From: Aspidiotus rigidus
Lineage: Eukaryota; Arthropoda; Insecta; Hemiptera; Diaspididae
Length of the DNA: 64,000 bases
Assembly (NCBI GenBank): GCA_035079385.1
Contig: JAVHKY010000026.1
Coordinates: forward strand, 1,364,001-1,428,000
Direction: 5' to 3'
A program made the translations under genes and the position numbers. Below, in pieces: positions 26,101 through 39,205 of the stretch. Numbering within the stretch: position 1 is the first letter of the stretch; every line of letters begins with the position of its first letter. Under the pieces are notes generated by a model, which ran no database searches, was not told where the DNA came from, and saw only the letters and a program-made list of their open reading frames with translations.

Positions 26101-28201
26101 TCTTGAGGAATATTCCTCGTGATTCTAGAGCTTTGTACTCGATTCAATTGACTTGCAATACCATTGTTTCGCACAACTAAAATATTTTGTATTTTATGGT
26201 ATAGAAATTCGACGGAACCAATTTGCATAGTGGACGAGGGCGAAATGAAGAAGCTTGATGGTTATAATGTGGATGTACAGACAACCCTATCGTCGATGTT
26301 TTCAAAAATGGAAATGTTGGAATCGCGTTTTAGTCAGCTAGATAATTCAATCAAAAATGATATGCACGAAGTAAAGCAGTCATTGAAGGCCTTTAACCAA
26401 TATCTGATGGCGAATAAAGACGACGATAAGAAGAAGCAGCAACGAACGCCTAGTTTAGACGACAGATTTGCACAGGATCGTTTAGTTACAGCCATTTCGC
26501 AAAATGTCAATTCGATGATTAGTAATGAAGTTGAATACACTATCAAACAAGAAATAAGCGCAAATGTTCTTCCATGTAAGTAAATATTACTCGAATGTTC
26601 AAACAAGTTAGAGCAAGATGTTCCTTTGAGAAGGTCGAAAGTACCATGAAAACTCGGGCACCACTCTTCGTGTATCAGATTGTAAATAAACTTCATGAAC
26701 TAATTTCTAGTGCACCTGGTGTGATTTTTTCAGCCTTGAAGAACACGATGGATACATTTGGACAGCAGTTGCAAGTGAAATTGCAGCAACATCTTAGTGT
26801 GGCTGACCAGCAATTGAAAGAATATATCATAAAAACCGTCCATAAAAAGGTGAGCCCGAATAAATCCAGCCTGAAATAACTTCTTGAATATTTCGTTTTG
26901 TATTTCTTCCTCTCAAATCAATGACGCGTGCATATTTTAATACGAATCAAAAGGTTTTTTCTTATATTACCTGTGAGATTTATAATCGATATTTTGAAAT
27001 TCCAGTCCGTGACCGATGCTCTTGCAAATACTTTGTCAACATTACTACCAAATGTAATATCAAGTTCTTTCGCTGAAGTTTTTTGTAACGTGATATTACC
27101 GAAATTTGAAAAAAGTTGCCACGAAATGTTTGACCAGGTCAACAATTTGTTCGTCGAAGGCACCAAAGATTGTAAGTAGTGGCCACTGTTGGCAAAAAAG
27201 ATTTTTGTACTCGTATCTTATAATGATTTTCGTATTCAAAATTCACAGTTGTTAACGTCCTCCAAAGTCACGTACGTTCCTATGAAGAAAAACAGTGTTC
27301 TCTGTTACAACATAGAATGGAAGAATTTATGCGTAATTTGAATGAAATTACTGAAACTGTTAGTTTTAACGCATTGAAAGGGTAGGTTTTGCACTTATTT
27401 CTACCATACAAAGAAGAAGTAGAAAAAAAGAGAGAGAAAGATGAATAATTATTGTTTCTATTTATGTGGACAGTTTGGAGCCACAATTGGTGGGCACCAT
27501 ACAGAAATCATTGGACGATCAGAAGCGATATCTGGAGGCCTGTATTATTCATGCAAATAAGGCTCCTACACCGAGTATTGCGAACTCCGGAACCAAGACT
27601 CAAGAACAAATCGAACTTCTTCTATCGGAGGGAAAAATAGAAGACGCTATCGAGCAGGTGACTACTGTTATCGACTGACACAGTGAAACTCATGTTAAAA
27701 CATGTATTTATGTCTCAATAAATGTAATAAAATTCATTTTTGAAATTTGCTTTCAAATAGGTGCTTTCGGCTTCCGACCTGAAGCTGCTTATACATATGT
27801 GCGAGAAATTAGATCCTGACAAATTATTCGCTGTACCTTGTTCGATAAAGCAACACATATTACTATCACTTATTCAACAACTTTCCGTGGAGTTCAATGT
27901 TCATAACGATCTCAAAACTAGGTAAGCTAATTTTCGAGTTCCAAAAACGGGTTGCATTTGTTGTTGTTTCATTCAACTAATATCTGGCTGCTCATTGTGT
28001 TATAGATTTATAGAAGGTGCTCTAACGAGTTTGGATAGAAAGCATCCGATTTGTGAGAAGAACATTCCACGAGTATTGCCTACGGTTCGCGCCCGTATCG
28101 CTCAGTTTATAAATAGCAATCCAAACAATAAGAATACTAGACATATGAGAATGTTATTAATGGTTGTGGACTCGTTACTTTTGGAAAAAAATGAAAATTA
28201 A
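23163..28201 (+). CDS. Edc4: EDC4/Ge-1, enhancer of mRNA decapping, twenty exons, 1084 aa
   Basis: Scaffold of the mRNA decapping complex in P-bodies, linking DCP1, DCP2 and XRN1. Exons: 23163-23242, 23382-23602, 23683-23903, 23975-24097, 24179-24361, 24447-24553, 24633-24828, 24901-25081, 25150-25308, 25382-25470, 25545-25628, 25706-25905, 25974-26057, 26205-26575, 26734-26849, 27006-27171, 27249-27381, 27474-27657, 27761-27921, 28006-28201; 3255 nt, all in frame. Residues about 20-440 form the WD40 propeller (DVAFSPDGSTVALACSDGGIRFF is a typical blade; CHFWKYAVTG another). A short acidic/serine linker follows (about 548-640), shorter than in fly or human. The C-terminal helical domain (about 660-1084) carries a coiled coil (FSKMEMLESRFSQLDNSI) and the terminal helical repeats used for P-body targeting. 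A candidate AATAAA lies at 28564-28569. Confidence 0.94.
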
Positions 28202-28644
28202 TTTGGTCCTTGTTTTAGTTTACTTTCTTTTTTGCCTCTTTTTTATATTACCGTATTATTCCGAAAACCTAATAAGAAAGATTATTTATTTCTGTATTTT
28301 CGCTGTGAAGTACAAATTCATTTTTTTCATTTCTACGTAAAAAAGTGATAATAAGATTTATTATTTCAATTTTTTGTGTTGAGTTACTACCTCAATCAAT
28401 TTTGGCCTAGTTCTACAAAAATTCTCAAAATAACGAACTACCGATCATATTACTTAAAATGTTCATTCCTTGATCATGTTCGATTTTTATAATTCCTTTC
28501 ATCGTCATTGTGATAATTTGTTTGTATTTTATTATAGTTAACAATGAATTTACTTTTTCGGCCAATAAACTTATCTTTTCACGTTCAAGAAAAGATAGGT
28601 CTTACTTTAGCGCAGTCAAGCCTACAACTGAAATAATGAACGTA
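28202..28644. other. convergent 3' ends of EDC4 and UTP23
   Basis: 443 bp between two converging stop codons. AATAAA on the plus strand at 28564-28569 would serve EDC4. The same signal on the minus strand at 28357-28362 and 28285-28290 would serve UTP23. The two 3' untranslated regions therefore probably overlap. Confidence 0.45.
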
Positions 28645-30092
28645 TCAGCTTTCAACACCATATAATTCTTGTTTAACATGTTTCGGTAATTTTGTACGTT
28701 TCCTTTTCTTTCTTCTCGAAGCAGATGTTTCATCATGTTGACTCGGGGGTCTATCTTGACTTGAGGGTCTTCTGCGTTTCTTTTTGCACGATAAAGGATT
28801 TGGACCTTTAGCTCGACGAGGTTCTACTACGGGAGCGTCATCAACTGTTTTAGTGGTCCCGAAAGTTTTCAACTTCAATGAATTCAAAACCTCTTCTTGA
28901 TATTCGCTTAATCCTAACCTGTAACGAAAAAATGAACGATGAGAATTGGATAAGAAATGTAAAAAATCAGAAATTTGCTCTCACCGTTTTACTATAGTCC
29001 TCGCTTCTCTTTAAACGATAAGGAATTTGAAACCTATTTAAATTCCCTTTTCTCGCTTACGAGTAGGGATACGTTTCTATCATAATTTTATGACACCAAA
29101 GAGGAGGTACTCATTTTAGGATAGATCTCCTACGCCGTGAAAACCTGATTCTATCTTGAACAACTTTATCGGTATATTCTAATAAATGACAGTTTGCGAA
29201 AGTACCACATCACAGTGGAACAATCTTATCTGGGAAAGCTGTAAATGGTTCAAGAAACTCATTACTCGTATGACTTTTGTTTGAACGCTCCAGAACAAGA
29301 CTGCCACAAATTAAATCTGATCCTTGTTTTCTAGATTGTCTTGAAATATTGCGGAATACTTACGTTGCTTGCTTTCTTTCGTTAGCTAACTGAACACTAG
29401 CATCTGAAAGAGACTTTAAAACGATAGAGGTCCTGTTTATGTACAATATTGGCACTGCTGGTATTAGCTGTAGTTTCACATGAAGATCTCTGTCTTGAGT
29501 CGCAATGATGTACCTAAGAAATGAGAATGCAATGCGATATTAAAGCACACGATTGCTCGACAAATTTCATCCAGTTGTCGAATTGGACCATGTACCTATT
29601 CTTGTTTAAAGACCCAACCATTGACAACAGACAATCGGAACCTGTTCTCGGATTCTTTCCATGTCCGCAGCTATGAATACCAAAATTTTTTACTATCTTC
29701 ATCGCTCCGATTACGTTATGTCCTGTTGGAGACAAAATATATGTAGAACACTTTTAAACGCTATGACCAAGTGAGCATAACTTGTAAAGTCAAACGTACC
29801 CAACTTTTCCGTTTCCAGAACTATACATTGCGTCGTAAGAAATTTTATCTCATTCCCAAGATACTTAGGAATATCTTCTTTGATTTGGATTCTATTCTGC
29901 ACGATATAATAATAGAATTTTAGAGGTAAAGAACGAAAGAATCTTACTTGAACAAAACAAAAAATGTCTTACATGCAGAGCTGCAACGCAAAATGTGCCG
30001 TCGATCAGAATTTGGAATGGTTTGTGGAAACCGAAATTATTAATATAGAAACTGAGATTCTTCGACGCCTTTTTATACCGACGAATTTTCAT
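28645..30092 (-). CDS. utp23: UTP23 homologue, PIN-like rRNA-processing protein, 215 aa
   Basis: UTP23 is a nucleolar PIN-fold protein of the small-subunit processome, needed for release of snR30/U17 and early 18S rRNA processing. Exons: 29973-30092, 29800-29896, 29596-29722, 29364-29513, 28645-28918; 648 nt in frame. The start is MKIRRYKKASKNL, a family-typical basic opening. The PIN core carries ILIDGTFC (about 28-35). The HSCGHG-x8-SDCLLSMVG segment (about 92-112) matches the cysteine/histidine zinc-binding region of the family. A conserved YIIATQDRDLHVKL strand follows. The last exon is a lysine/arginine-rich nucleolar tail. Length is slightly below the human protein. It is divergent from DP. 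Confidence 0.92.
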
Positions 30093-30962
30093 TTTAAAAC
30101 AGGAAAACCTTCTTTCAAAAGATATTAATTTTCTCTCTTCGAATGTTTCCGAATCTGAATCGTCACATGACCAGCAAACATGCTCGGCAGTCTCGTGTTG
30201 ATAATATTGATAAGAACCGAGAAAAAAATGCGCGCGCTACATATTTTTTTAGATTCTGAATCTCACATCACTGAAATTTGTTTTAATGGCTACCCTGATT
30301 CATGACGATATCAGTAATACAAAATTCCCGCGATTTCAAACAAAAATAAGAGAAAGAAGGAGTTTCTTCGGAATCAATAATTCGTCGTCGGGGAAAATTG
30401 ATTGATTTTAAATTTTAGATCTTGCTTACAATTTCTTCGTTGATCTTTCTACATCTCTACCAAAATATTGCACAATCACTTCCAAAGATCATTTTCCACA
30501 AACGCAAGCCTAAAATACGGATGACAGGTAAAAGCATCTGTCATCAGAAGTCATGTGACTACATTCGTCCAATCAGCTGATATTCTTTGTGTCTGCCGCC
30601 AAGTTGTTTTTTTGAGCTCCGAAAAAATTGAGTTATTCGCCTGCAAATCATCATCCCTTCAAATATTGTGGGCAATTTCATCTCTTAGCGGAAAAACAAA
30701 TTTGCTAGAGTTAATTCGATCGGCTACTTTTCACATTTCGTTCATCGCGTTCTTGTCAAACTCCCAATTCCCGCATATCGTCGTATTTTATATCGTATTT
30801 TGAAGTGATCTTGTGAACCTTCCTCATGTTAGCATACGGATTGGTCAGTTTCGTTCAGTCATGAAGTGCTAATTTTCAGATACAGCGCCGTTTTAATTTG
30901 TTTTTTCGTGTTCTATTTCTTATCCGTTGCTCAATTTCACGATAACTGTCTCCAACGCGAAG
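30093..30962. promoter_or_regulatory. divergent UTP23/DP promoter region
   Basis: 870 bp between the two ATGs. It contains TTCCCGCGA at 30325-30333, one base from the E2F/DP consensus, which could allow autoregulation of DP. No TATA box or extra gene recognised. Confidence 0.4.
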
Positions 30963-33620
30963 ATGACTGAGAAGAGCGGACTACTCAACTTACTTATAAA
31001 AACTGCTAATGGTACGTATCAATTTCTATCGCGGTATGATTGACAAAATCTGGATTACGATCGTCGCTACAAGGTCAAGTTTTTTCTCATACTCGTGGTG
31101 TTTTTTATTTGTTCCTATCGTGCTCGTCTCCCATGTACCGAAGCGATAGCATTTTCCATATTTAAACCTCGTGTTTTCCGCAGGTGAACAGCAATTGATT
31201 AAGGTACAAACTTCTGCCAAAAATATGTTGCCAGCAAATTTTGCATCGAAACCGGTGAGCACCTCTCATATAAATCCCAAGTCAGTGAGCGCTTCTCATT
31301 CAAGCATGAAATCAAAAAGTAGAAATTCGGTCGAATCTGGGGAAAGCAAAGTGAGTTTTCGAGACACTTGATACCGGTTTTTCTAATATACCAGTGATGA
31401 AGGACCGTATAATTCATCTTCTGTATCTATCTTAATGACCCTCAGAGAAGTTTTGTTCCTCCAACGCCACCTGTAGTAGAACAATCAAGTACAGGACGTA
31501 AACGACAAGAGGTTGATAGAGAGGCGGCTTCGGAGAAGTAGGATGACTTTCTTATTCTTCTAGAGTATTTAGGCTGAATTCGTCAATTGATTTGTGCTTA
31601 TTATTTTCGCAGGAGATCTCAAGTTTATTACAATAAAAGAAGAAGAGTCGATAAGTGCGGCAAGGGATTACGACATTTTTCTATGAAAGTTTGCGAAAAA
31701 GTTCGAAATAAAGGCACAACTACGTATAACGAGGTTGCGGATGAACTTGTAGCCGAATTTACCAATCCAGCTGTACCACCGATTATGGAACAAGTAGGTT
31801 ACTGGAGGAGTATCTCAATTTTATCGTGCTTGCATTTTTACTAATTCATTCGTATTTTCAGCAATATGATCAAAAGAATATCAGAAGACGAGTATACGAC
31901 GCCTTGAACGTGTTAATGGCCATGAACATCATATCGAAAGAAAAGAAAGAAATCAAATGGCTTGGCTTGCCAACGAATTCTCTGCAAGAGTGTTTAAATC
32001 TGGTTAACGAGAAGAAACAAAGAATAGATCGAGTAAAACAGAAGACTAAACAATTACAGGAAATTATATTACAAGTATGGATCGTATGAAAATTGGTGCA
32101 ATCATTCAAATATGCCTTTCCCACATTATTTTATTCTATGTTTGTTTCGCAGCAAATATGTTTCAAGCGATTAGTAGATCGTAACTTCAATAACGAGCAA
32201 ATTCTCGGTCGACCACTCCTAGAAGACTGCGCCGTTCATTTGCCATTTTTATTACTTAGAACTAGCAAAGATACCGTTATTAATATTAGCGTATCACAAG
32301 ATAAGTAAGTGTGGACCCTCGATACGGAGATAAAGAACGATACGTAGAATTCTAATGTGTTGTTTTTGATGTTTGCTCACAGACAAGAATATCATTTTGT
32401 GTTCGACGACAATTTCGAAATACGTGACGACGTCGATATTCTCAAAGAAATGGGTTTAGTCATGGGTATGTTCTTGAGAATCGAGTGTATTTTAAAGAGC
32501 CAGCTGGTAACAATTCTTCTTGCTGTGTCTCAGCCTGAATGCCAATTCACTAGCAGTCCTACTTTCTTCAAGCATCACACTCTCTTTATATGTCGCAGTG
32601 TACCTCCCGTGGAGGAGCAAGGCGCGGGGAAAAACCACTCACTGTGGTTCATAGGTCACGTTAAATGTATGCGTGGAGCAAATAGTTCCAGGATGAATAG
32701 AAAAGTTTCCCAAAATTAGGCTCGCTTATTTATATACCCAAATTTTGGCCTCTAAGAGTGCAGGAACGTGCATTTGATTCCTGTGCGATTATTATTCTCT
32801 TCTTCTTGAGCTATTTTAGAGTTAAGCTTGTAAGGTTTTGATTGAAAAAAATGAAACGAAAATTACATATTGAGGCTGTTCGGAAACGAAAAATTACCTT
32901 CAACTTTTCCGTTTTAGAATTTTACTTATTGAATCCGAGTGTTAGCAAATAAGATACCGCCAATGGTTAATTAGTCCTGAACCTAAATTTATTTTAAAGT
33001 TGGTTTTTCATTAATTATTTCCACTTTTTAGGTTTGGACAAAGGAGATTGCACCAAAAAAAATCTAGAAATAGCTAAATCAATTGTACCTGAAGTTTTAA
33101 AGAAATACGTCGAACGTAAGTTACTAATTTTTGTCCTCTTTATTGAGTGGTTACTCGAAAGTTTGATTTCTCAAGCTCGTATTCTTCTCGAGCTTTTGTT
33201 TCCTTTAGCATGTCGATGAAGGAATTTATAGATAAAAATTGCCTGTTGAATAATATTGGGGCCAGTATTTTAGATGCGCGATTATTGACTCTCACGAGAG
33301 TTTGATTGTGTTTTTAAAACTAGCTCTGAACCTTTGCTTAGAATATGGCTGCTTAAGAGTTTCTATGATTATCGTTGGATAGCCAGGAAAACTTTTCACA
33401 AGTATTATTTTATTTATCAAATAAAAAGAATTATAAATGTTGATACTAGGTATGTGTGATTACAGAAATGGCAAAAGGTGAAACGGAAGTAGACATGGAC
33501 GATCTGCCCCATGAAGTTGACTCAACTGCTCGCTTAATTTTAGAACCATTGACTTCGCCCGACAGGAAAGAAGACTCCGACGATGAATCAGATATTTCTA
33601 GCGACGGGGAGGCAATGTGA
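30963..33620 (+). CDS. Dp: transcription factor DP (E2F dimerisation partner), nine exons, 391 aa
   Basis: Obligate partner of E2F in the nucleus; the heterodimer binds TTTSSCGC sites at S-phase genes. Exons: 30963-31011, 31184-31350, 31446-31537, 31613-31793, 31862-32074, 32153-32304, 32383-32465, 33032-33115, 33466-33620; 1176 nt in frame. A serine-rich N-terminus precedes the winged-helix DNA-binding domain (about 115-200), which has [30 protein letters not shown] and the [11 protein letters not shown] recognition helix. The coiled-coil dimerisation stretch (about 205-250, [16 protein letters not shown]) and the marked-box region (FKRLVDRN to [15 protein letters not shown]) follow. The protein ends with the acidic tail typical of DP factors. 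The 566-bp intron before 33032 holds nothing recognisable. Confidence 0.95.
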
Positions 33621-34329
33621 CGATAACTACAGCATCAATTAGTTTTTACAAATATTTATTCATTTCTTTTAACTTATTTACTTCGTTTTCTTTTCTTCGT
33701 TCCTTACAACGATAATAACATAGGGATCGATGTCTTCGCCCTAGTTTCCGGTTATCTTTTTTAGTTACTCGAATTTCGTTCATTCTCCTCCTAGGCTTAC
33801 TAGGAATTCGCTTAAAGGGGGGGAATCTAATGGAGAAAATATGATACTTTACGATACAATAAGGTATATCGAAAAGAAATTTCTTCTCAACTGTATTTGA
33901 ATAATGTTTTTTAATTGTTTTGATATTGATAGATCGTTTCCATTTTTCGGCGGATATCTTACTCGTTCAATCGTTTATTTTTACAAGCAAACGTATTAGC
34001 AAACATATTAAATTTTACATTCCCTTCGCGAATATTGCTTATTTGATATCGTAATTCGACTGAAAATATTTTACTTGTACACAGTGAAACATAATTTTGC
34101 CTTGGGCGCGCTGTAAGGAAATAAAGCCAATGCTGCATCAATTTGTACTACGTTTCGCATTACGTTTACCCGGCGCGTTTCTTTTTTTAACCGGGTTTCC
34201 AAAGTATTTCGTTGAGTATTCTTCTGAGATCGATATCTCAACCTCTGTTTTGTATACTTTTAATTGAACAGAGTCTCGATGTGAAAATGATTTGAATACA
34301 TTTTTACAAATCGTACTATCAATTTCTTT
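33621..34329. other. DP 3' flank, no gene
   Basis: DP 3' untranslated sequence and spacer leading into the transposon remnants that start near 34330. No gene recognised. Confidence 0.5.
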
Positions 34330-35128
34330 TTCTTAGTCTGCGTTGAAAAATGCGTCTTTTGTGTTTCGAAGCGGTGCTTCGATCCACTCAATGCTTGAAG
34401 AACTGCAGTGGCGCGGCGTAGCCGGATTGCGACTATATTTGGAGTTGTGGGCAGGTGGGCATCGTGCCCAATCTCTTGCAAAGACCGACTAGGCTTTCCT
34501 CTACGCTTCGCACACAAATAAGATTGCTGTGGTTCGTCATATCGCCCTTGATCGGAGTGTAAACACGTTGCCTGCTCGACCTTATCCACCGGGTCGTCCA
34601 TTTCCCCGACTCACTCTGAGGTATACTCGTCCTTCATTTCTCAAGCGAGGGATGCCCGACCTCCTACTTGACCTTGAAAGCCTCTTGATTAGTCGCTGCC
34701 CTCCTCTTTGTTTTGAATACCACCGCTTTCTTCTTGGCAAATAACTCGATTGCTGGTGAACATGCAATACGCAAAGAGTCTTCGTCGAGTCCGTGCGGCA
34801 GGCATTAACCTATTTCAGAGTAAGTCTTTGTTGGATATTTTTCAACTCTTTCTGCTATCTCCATGGATTCGGCCCATATTGTCGCATTATATAGGAGGAT
34901 CGACAATGCGATGCTAATCATGATCCTTACTCTTGCTTCCCTCAACCCACCTAGGTTTGTCATCTGGCGGCTTAGGTAGGTCACTACCCTGCCCTCCTTT
35001 TCCGCTACCATCATGAAATGATGCCTAAAGCTCAGCTTTGAATCAAACCAGATGCCCAGATACTGTGATTTTCTTACCTTGTGGGCGAAATGTGGGCGGA
35101 CTGAACAGCAAATAAGAATGAGAGACAA
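34330..35128 (-). mobile_element. degenerate R1-like non-LTR retrotransposon fragment
   Basis: The minus strand at 34805-35128 reads as the C-terminal part of an R1-type reverse transcriptase: SQYLGIWFDSKLSF (thumb entry), then RVVTYLSRQMTNLGG and SILLYNATIWAESM. Downstream at about 34330-34745, broken frames continue with the post-RT region (GKWTTR, then a motif resembling the C-terminal zinc knuckle). Several stops interrupt it, so it is an old, dead 5'-truncated copy. Confidence 0.6.
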
Positions 35129-35787
35129 TTAGCCAGTATAATAAGAGGCAGGTGATGGGAATGTCGCGGGAAGTTCGGTGGTGAATACGGAAAGATGAGA
35201 TGTCACCCTGAATGGTGATTACATATCCGGTTCAAGGTCTCGACTTGGACCCGTTCGTGTAGCATAGAAGGTGAGTTGTAAATTCTGAAGAAATGATTTC
35301 GTCGATGTGTTGTTTGTAAGTTGGAGACGTATTAGGCTAGAGTTGGAAGTGGAAATTGTGGTTACAAGCGGTACGGGATTGTATCAGGTATTTGAGAATG
35401 TTCAAGGAATCCAGACGTTTTGCTTGGAGATTTTGAAATATGGAAGATTTCAGGAGGTTTTGGAGTTGAAGGTAAGACCATGGAACTTGTCAAAAGATTG
35501 AGTGGTAATTGTGAAGTTTTGTAGACGCAAAAAAAGAAGAGGCATAAGCCTTGAGCACTACAAGGATTGTTTTCATGTCCGACTATCACAATTCACGGTC
35601 AGGTAACCATTTTGGAGATTTTGTAGAGGGTTTTTTGTTGTAGTCTTGTTGCTTGTTGGGGTTGGAAGCCAGTTGGGAGATATTGAAGCTATCCGCAGAG
35701 AGGGGGAAATCTGACACTGTTTATTAGGTCATTTATAGCGATTAGGAAGAGAGACACCAGTGTCGTGCTGGCTCACACGTTGGGTAT

Positions 35788-36325
35788 CTAAACTCCTATG
35801 ATCAAACTTACAAGAAGTTTCTCGCCAGGCCCGTCTCCGTCGTCAGCTGGGGATCCCCAGCCACTCGGTCGGGTCAGCACGACACTGAACGCAACACCAG
35901 CGGGAAAGCTTTCTGGATAGATTTGTGGGGGGGAATATCGGCCTCGCATTCCAACCGCTAGAGACTCATCGTGGAGGAAGGATTGGAGGAGTTCAAATGA
36001 ATTACTTCGAGGGCCAATGTCACATAATTGAGAGATGGAGCGACGCCAGACACGGAGAAATACTTCCTGGAGATCGAAGAGAATGGAGTAGAGTTTCGGG
36101 TTTGAGTGGAGGGCTTTGTTAATTTGGAGGCTCAAGAGGTGCCACGGCCTTTACGGTAGCCGTATTGACATGGGGGAAGGACGTTACACGATTCAATGAA
36201 CCAACCAGTATTTCTTGGAATAATCTGTCAGGTACAGAAGTCAGAGCGATGGAGGGATTTTTAGTCGATTTTAGTATTGGAAGAATGATAGTCAACTTCC
36301 AGATTGCAAGAATTCTTTTCAACAT
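35788..36325 (-). mobile_element. degenerate non-LTR reverse transcriptase fragment
   Basis: Minus-strand frames reconstruct the order of RT motifs: AIWKLTIILPILKSTKNPS, IALTSVPDRLFQEIL, then SILFDLQEVFLRVWRRS (motif A region), LLQSFLHDES and FPAGVAFSVVLTRPS (the degraded AGVPQGSVLSP block). Frame changes and stops show it is dead. It may be the same element as the R1-like piece to its left or a separate Jockey/I-type insertion. Confidence 0.55.
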
Positions 36326-36330
36326 TTACA

Positions 36331-39205
36331 AACTTCATTCTCAAAGTAGACGAAAGCAAAACTTCAGGCCCAGTCCCGTGGTGGGCACTGAATATCTACT
36401 CGACCATCATATCCCGACCTTACCAATCTTCTAAATCACAAGATTACCTCATCAAATTCTAACTAACCCGTGCAAACGCCATTGGCCAAAAAAATGGTCA
36501 TGGAATCCAACATCGATGACATTGCCAGACCCGTGTACCTGTCCACTGAGAGAAAGAACAACAAGAAAAGGCTCTTCCACATTTCACTCAAGTCAGGATC
36601 TTCAACTCTTTCGAACCCTCAAGCCTTAATTGAACGGTTTACCTTCTCATCCGTTCCAACGGACGACAATTAGGAAACCACCTAGCGGAAGCTTCCCTCA
36701 TGTCTTTTAACTTTGCCGAGCCCTACCCTGAGGTGGAGGTTTCTCAGCATGGAGGCGTGGATCTTGTCGGAGCCGAGGGTTGCGTGTCCAAAGTGTCTGT
36801 GAAAACAGAAGTAAAGTTCAGATGGGAAGGTTGTAAGCAGGGCAGGGGTCGGCAATGGCAGATTTCTCAGAATTACAAGCGTATCTGAAGTACCTCCCTA
36901 CAACTTTGTTCTCTCAATCTCAACGATCGATAACTTTCCAGTTTTAGGAATATCAACAAACGTGAGGTCATGCTGACGATATTTTGATGGCTACCTATGA
37001 TATGGGACCTCGGACAGTTGATAGCACGGTATCTTTCAAGATCTCTGTAAATACGATGGCTAAAATTATGAATGAGCAACGGTACAAAATCACTTTATTA
37101 AGTATAATTTATTAAAGGTTTCGTACCAGACAAATTTGTAAGAATAGTTACAAAAATAATTTACTAATAATTACAGAATATAACAATTATGTAACATGTA
37201 TTTCGAACTATACACAGTAAATAACATATTATTTGGAGAAAAATTCCAGAACAAGAAATTAAAATGAGGACTAAATTTTTTTCCAAAATTTATTTCAACA
37301 AAAAAAAAAAAACAAAAAAATATTAGCTGCACGAGAAAGAAAAGAAAACCCTAATGAATGGAAGTTCTTTTTATTAGTGATTAAGGTATAAAATAAGATC
37401 TGTAAAGAATTAAAAGGAAGAAAATAAAAACATTAACCAAGCAGTCGAAAAAATATTAGAGCAAATACACGACCTGATATGTATCTGCGATCTAAGTCTT
37501 TTTTTCTTTTTTTTTTCCCAATCTTTTCTCTTTTTGCAAAGATTTGCAAGGTATTTGTGTAATTTATAACTTAACATTGGTTACTATTCGTTATTCAATT
37601 ATTTTCATATATACAGAATATAGAACAACGAAGAAAAAAGAGAAAAAGGAAGAAAATATAGAAAAAAATGAACCATTCAAAAAAATAATCGTTTCATCAA
37701 TCGTGAGAATAAAATACACTATTCGACAGAATAATCAATCTCTCTGGTAACATGAATATTTTGAAAGTGTTATCGGTGTCATCGACCGTTTCCTGCTATC
37801 AATTCAAGATATTGAAATTTAACGTTTTTAAAATAGCCATAAAAATGTAAATTGAATTTCCTTCAAACATATACACGTTATAAAAGACGAATTATTCAAT
37901 CGGTCTGATATGTAAGTACATTTGATAGGAAAGTTCGAGCAACATTTTTTGTCCCTCCATCCGGGTAGTTCAAATTGCTTACTAATAAAATAGAGCGATC
38001 CGAACTCACAAAATACAAAGATTAAGCCAATACAAAGTTGCCCAGCAAAAAAAAAAAAAAAAAAAGTGAACAATTATAAAAACTCTCAGAATCACCTTAA
38101 ACTGCTCATGTTACTGAGAGACTGTCGGACAGCGATATTGATGACGTGACTAGGGCTTTTTCGGCGATCTTGTGTATGAGTATTAACATTACTTTGTCCC
38201 TATTTTGTAAAAAGAGAAAATGAGAAAGTTGTTGCGACAGGAGAGAGTGAGAAGCATGGACGCGAAGACACGAGGTATTACAACGAAGGATAAAGAGAAA
38301 ATATAGATAAATCAAAAATTCTAAAAGATGAAGCCATTTTTAGATTAGTTTTTTTGTTTTCGTTTAACACGCTCACAATAATCAGGAGTAAAATAGAGTA
38401 CGAAGATTCACCTTACAAAAGACTAGTCTTTAACGTCGAACAACCCTCTAATAGATTAAGGAGGAGAAACATTACATAGCTTTAAATAAAGATGAAAACA
38501 AAAATGATGTTTTCTTATCACTTCGTCTTCGCGCAGGTAACAGGTTTCGAACAAAATCAACATAAAATTATATAAATTAATAAGGTAAAACGCTCAACGT
38601 TCTTAGAAGATAATTATTTAGGAGTAATAATCAAAAGAAAGAAAAAAAAAAATAAACAAAAAGAGATTTCAATTCAGTAGGCTATAACAAATATTCAAAT
38701 CAGTCACTATGTCATAATTTTATATTTCCTGGCTTTTCTAATCGCTTTCTCGATTTACCCCGCCGAGATACAACATATAACTACATCTACACAATAATAT
38801 CGCATCAAAAATCTTTGATTAAAAAGAAAATCACTCTATGGGCTCAACTCTAAAACACATTTCATGTGATTAAAAAAAATAAAGAGAAAAAAAATGACAA
38901 TCCCCTCTCACAACCATCTACTGTACACTATTTTTTTGTACTATCTAACCATACATACATCCTTCAGTTTGTCCACGACTTTCCCTGAACAATATTTAAT
39001 AACGATAACAACGAAAATGTACGAGATACAATTTCGTAAGGAAGAGCAATAGGTACATGAAAGAGTCAAACAAAAAGTGAACAGACGCAGAACGCTAAGA
39101 GGGAAAAGGGGAGAAAAGATAGCGAGTCGATAAATTAAACGAATATTACGATTAAAAATAACGGTTGTAATAGAACTGGGAACGTCAAAACGATATCCGC
39201 TTCTG
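36331..39205. other. spacer and probable long Spred 3' untranslated region
   Basis: Very AT-rich from about 37080 onward with A runs and no open frame of note, consistent with a long 3' untranslated region on the minus strand. The segment 36330-36900 may still hold retroelement debris I cannot identify. Confidence 0.4.
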
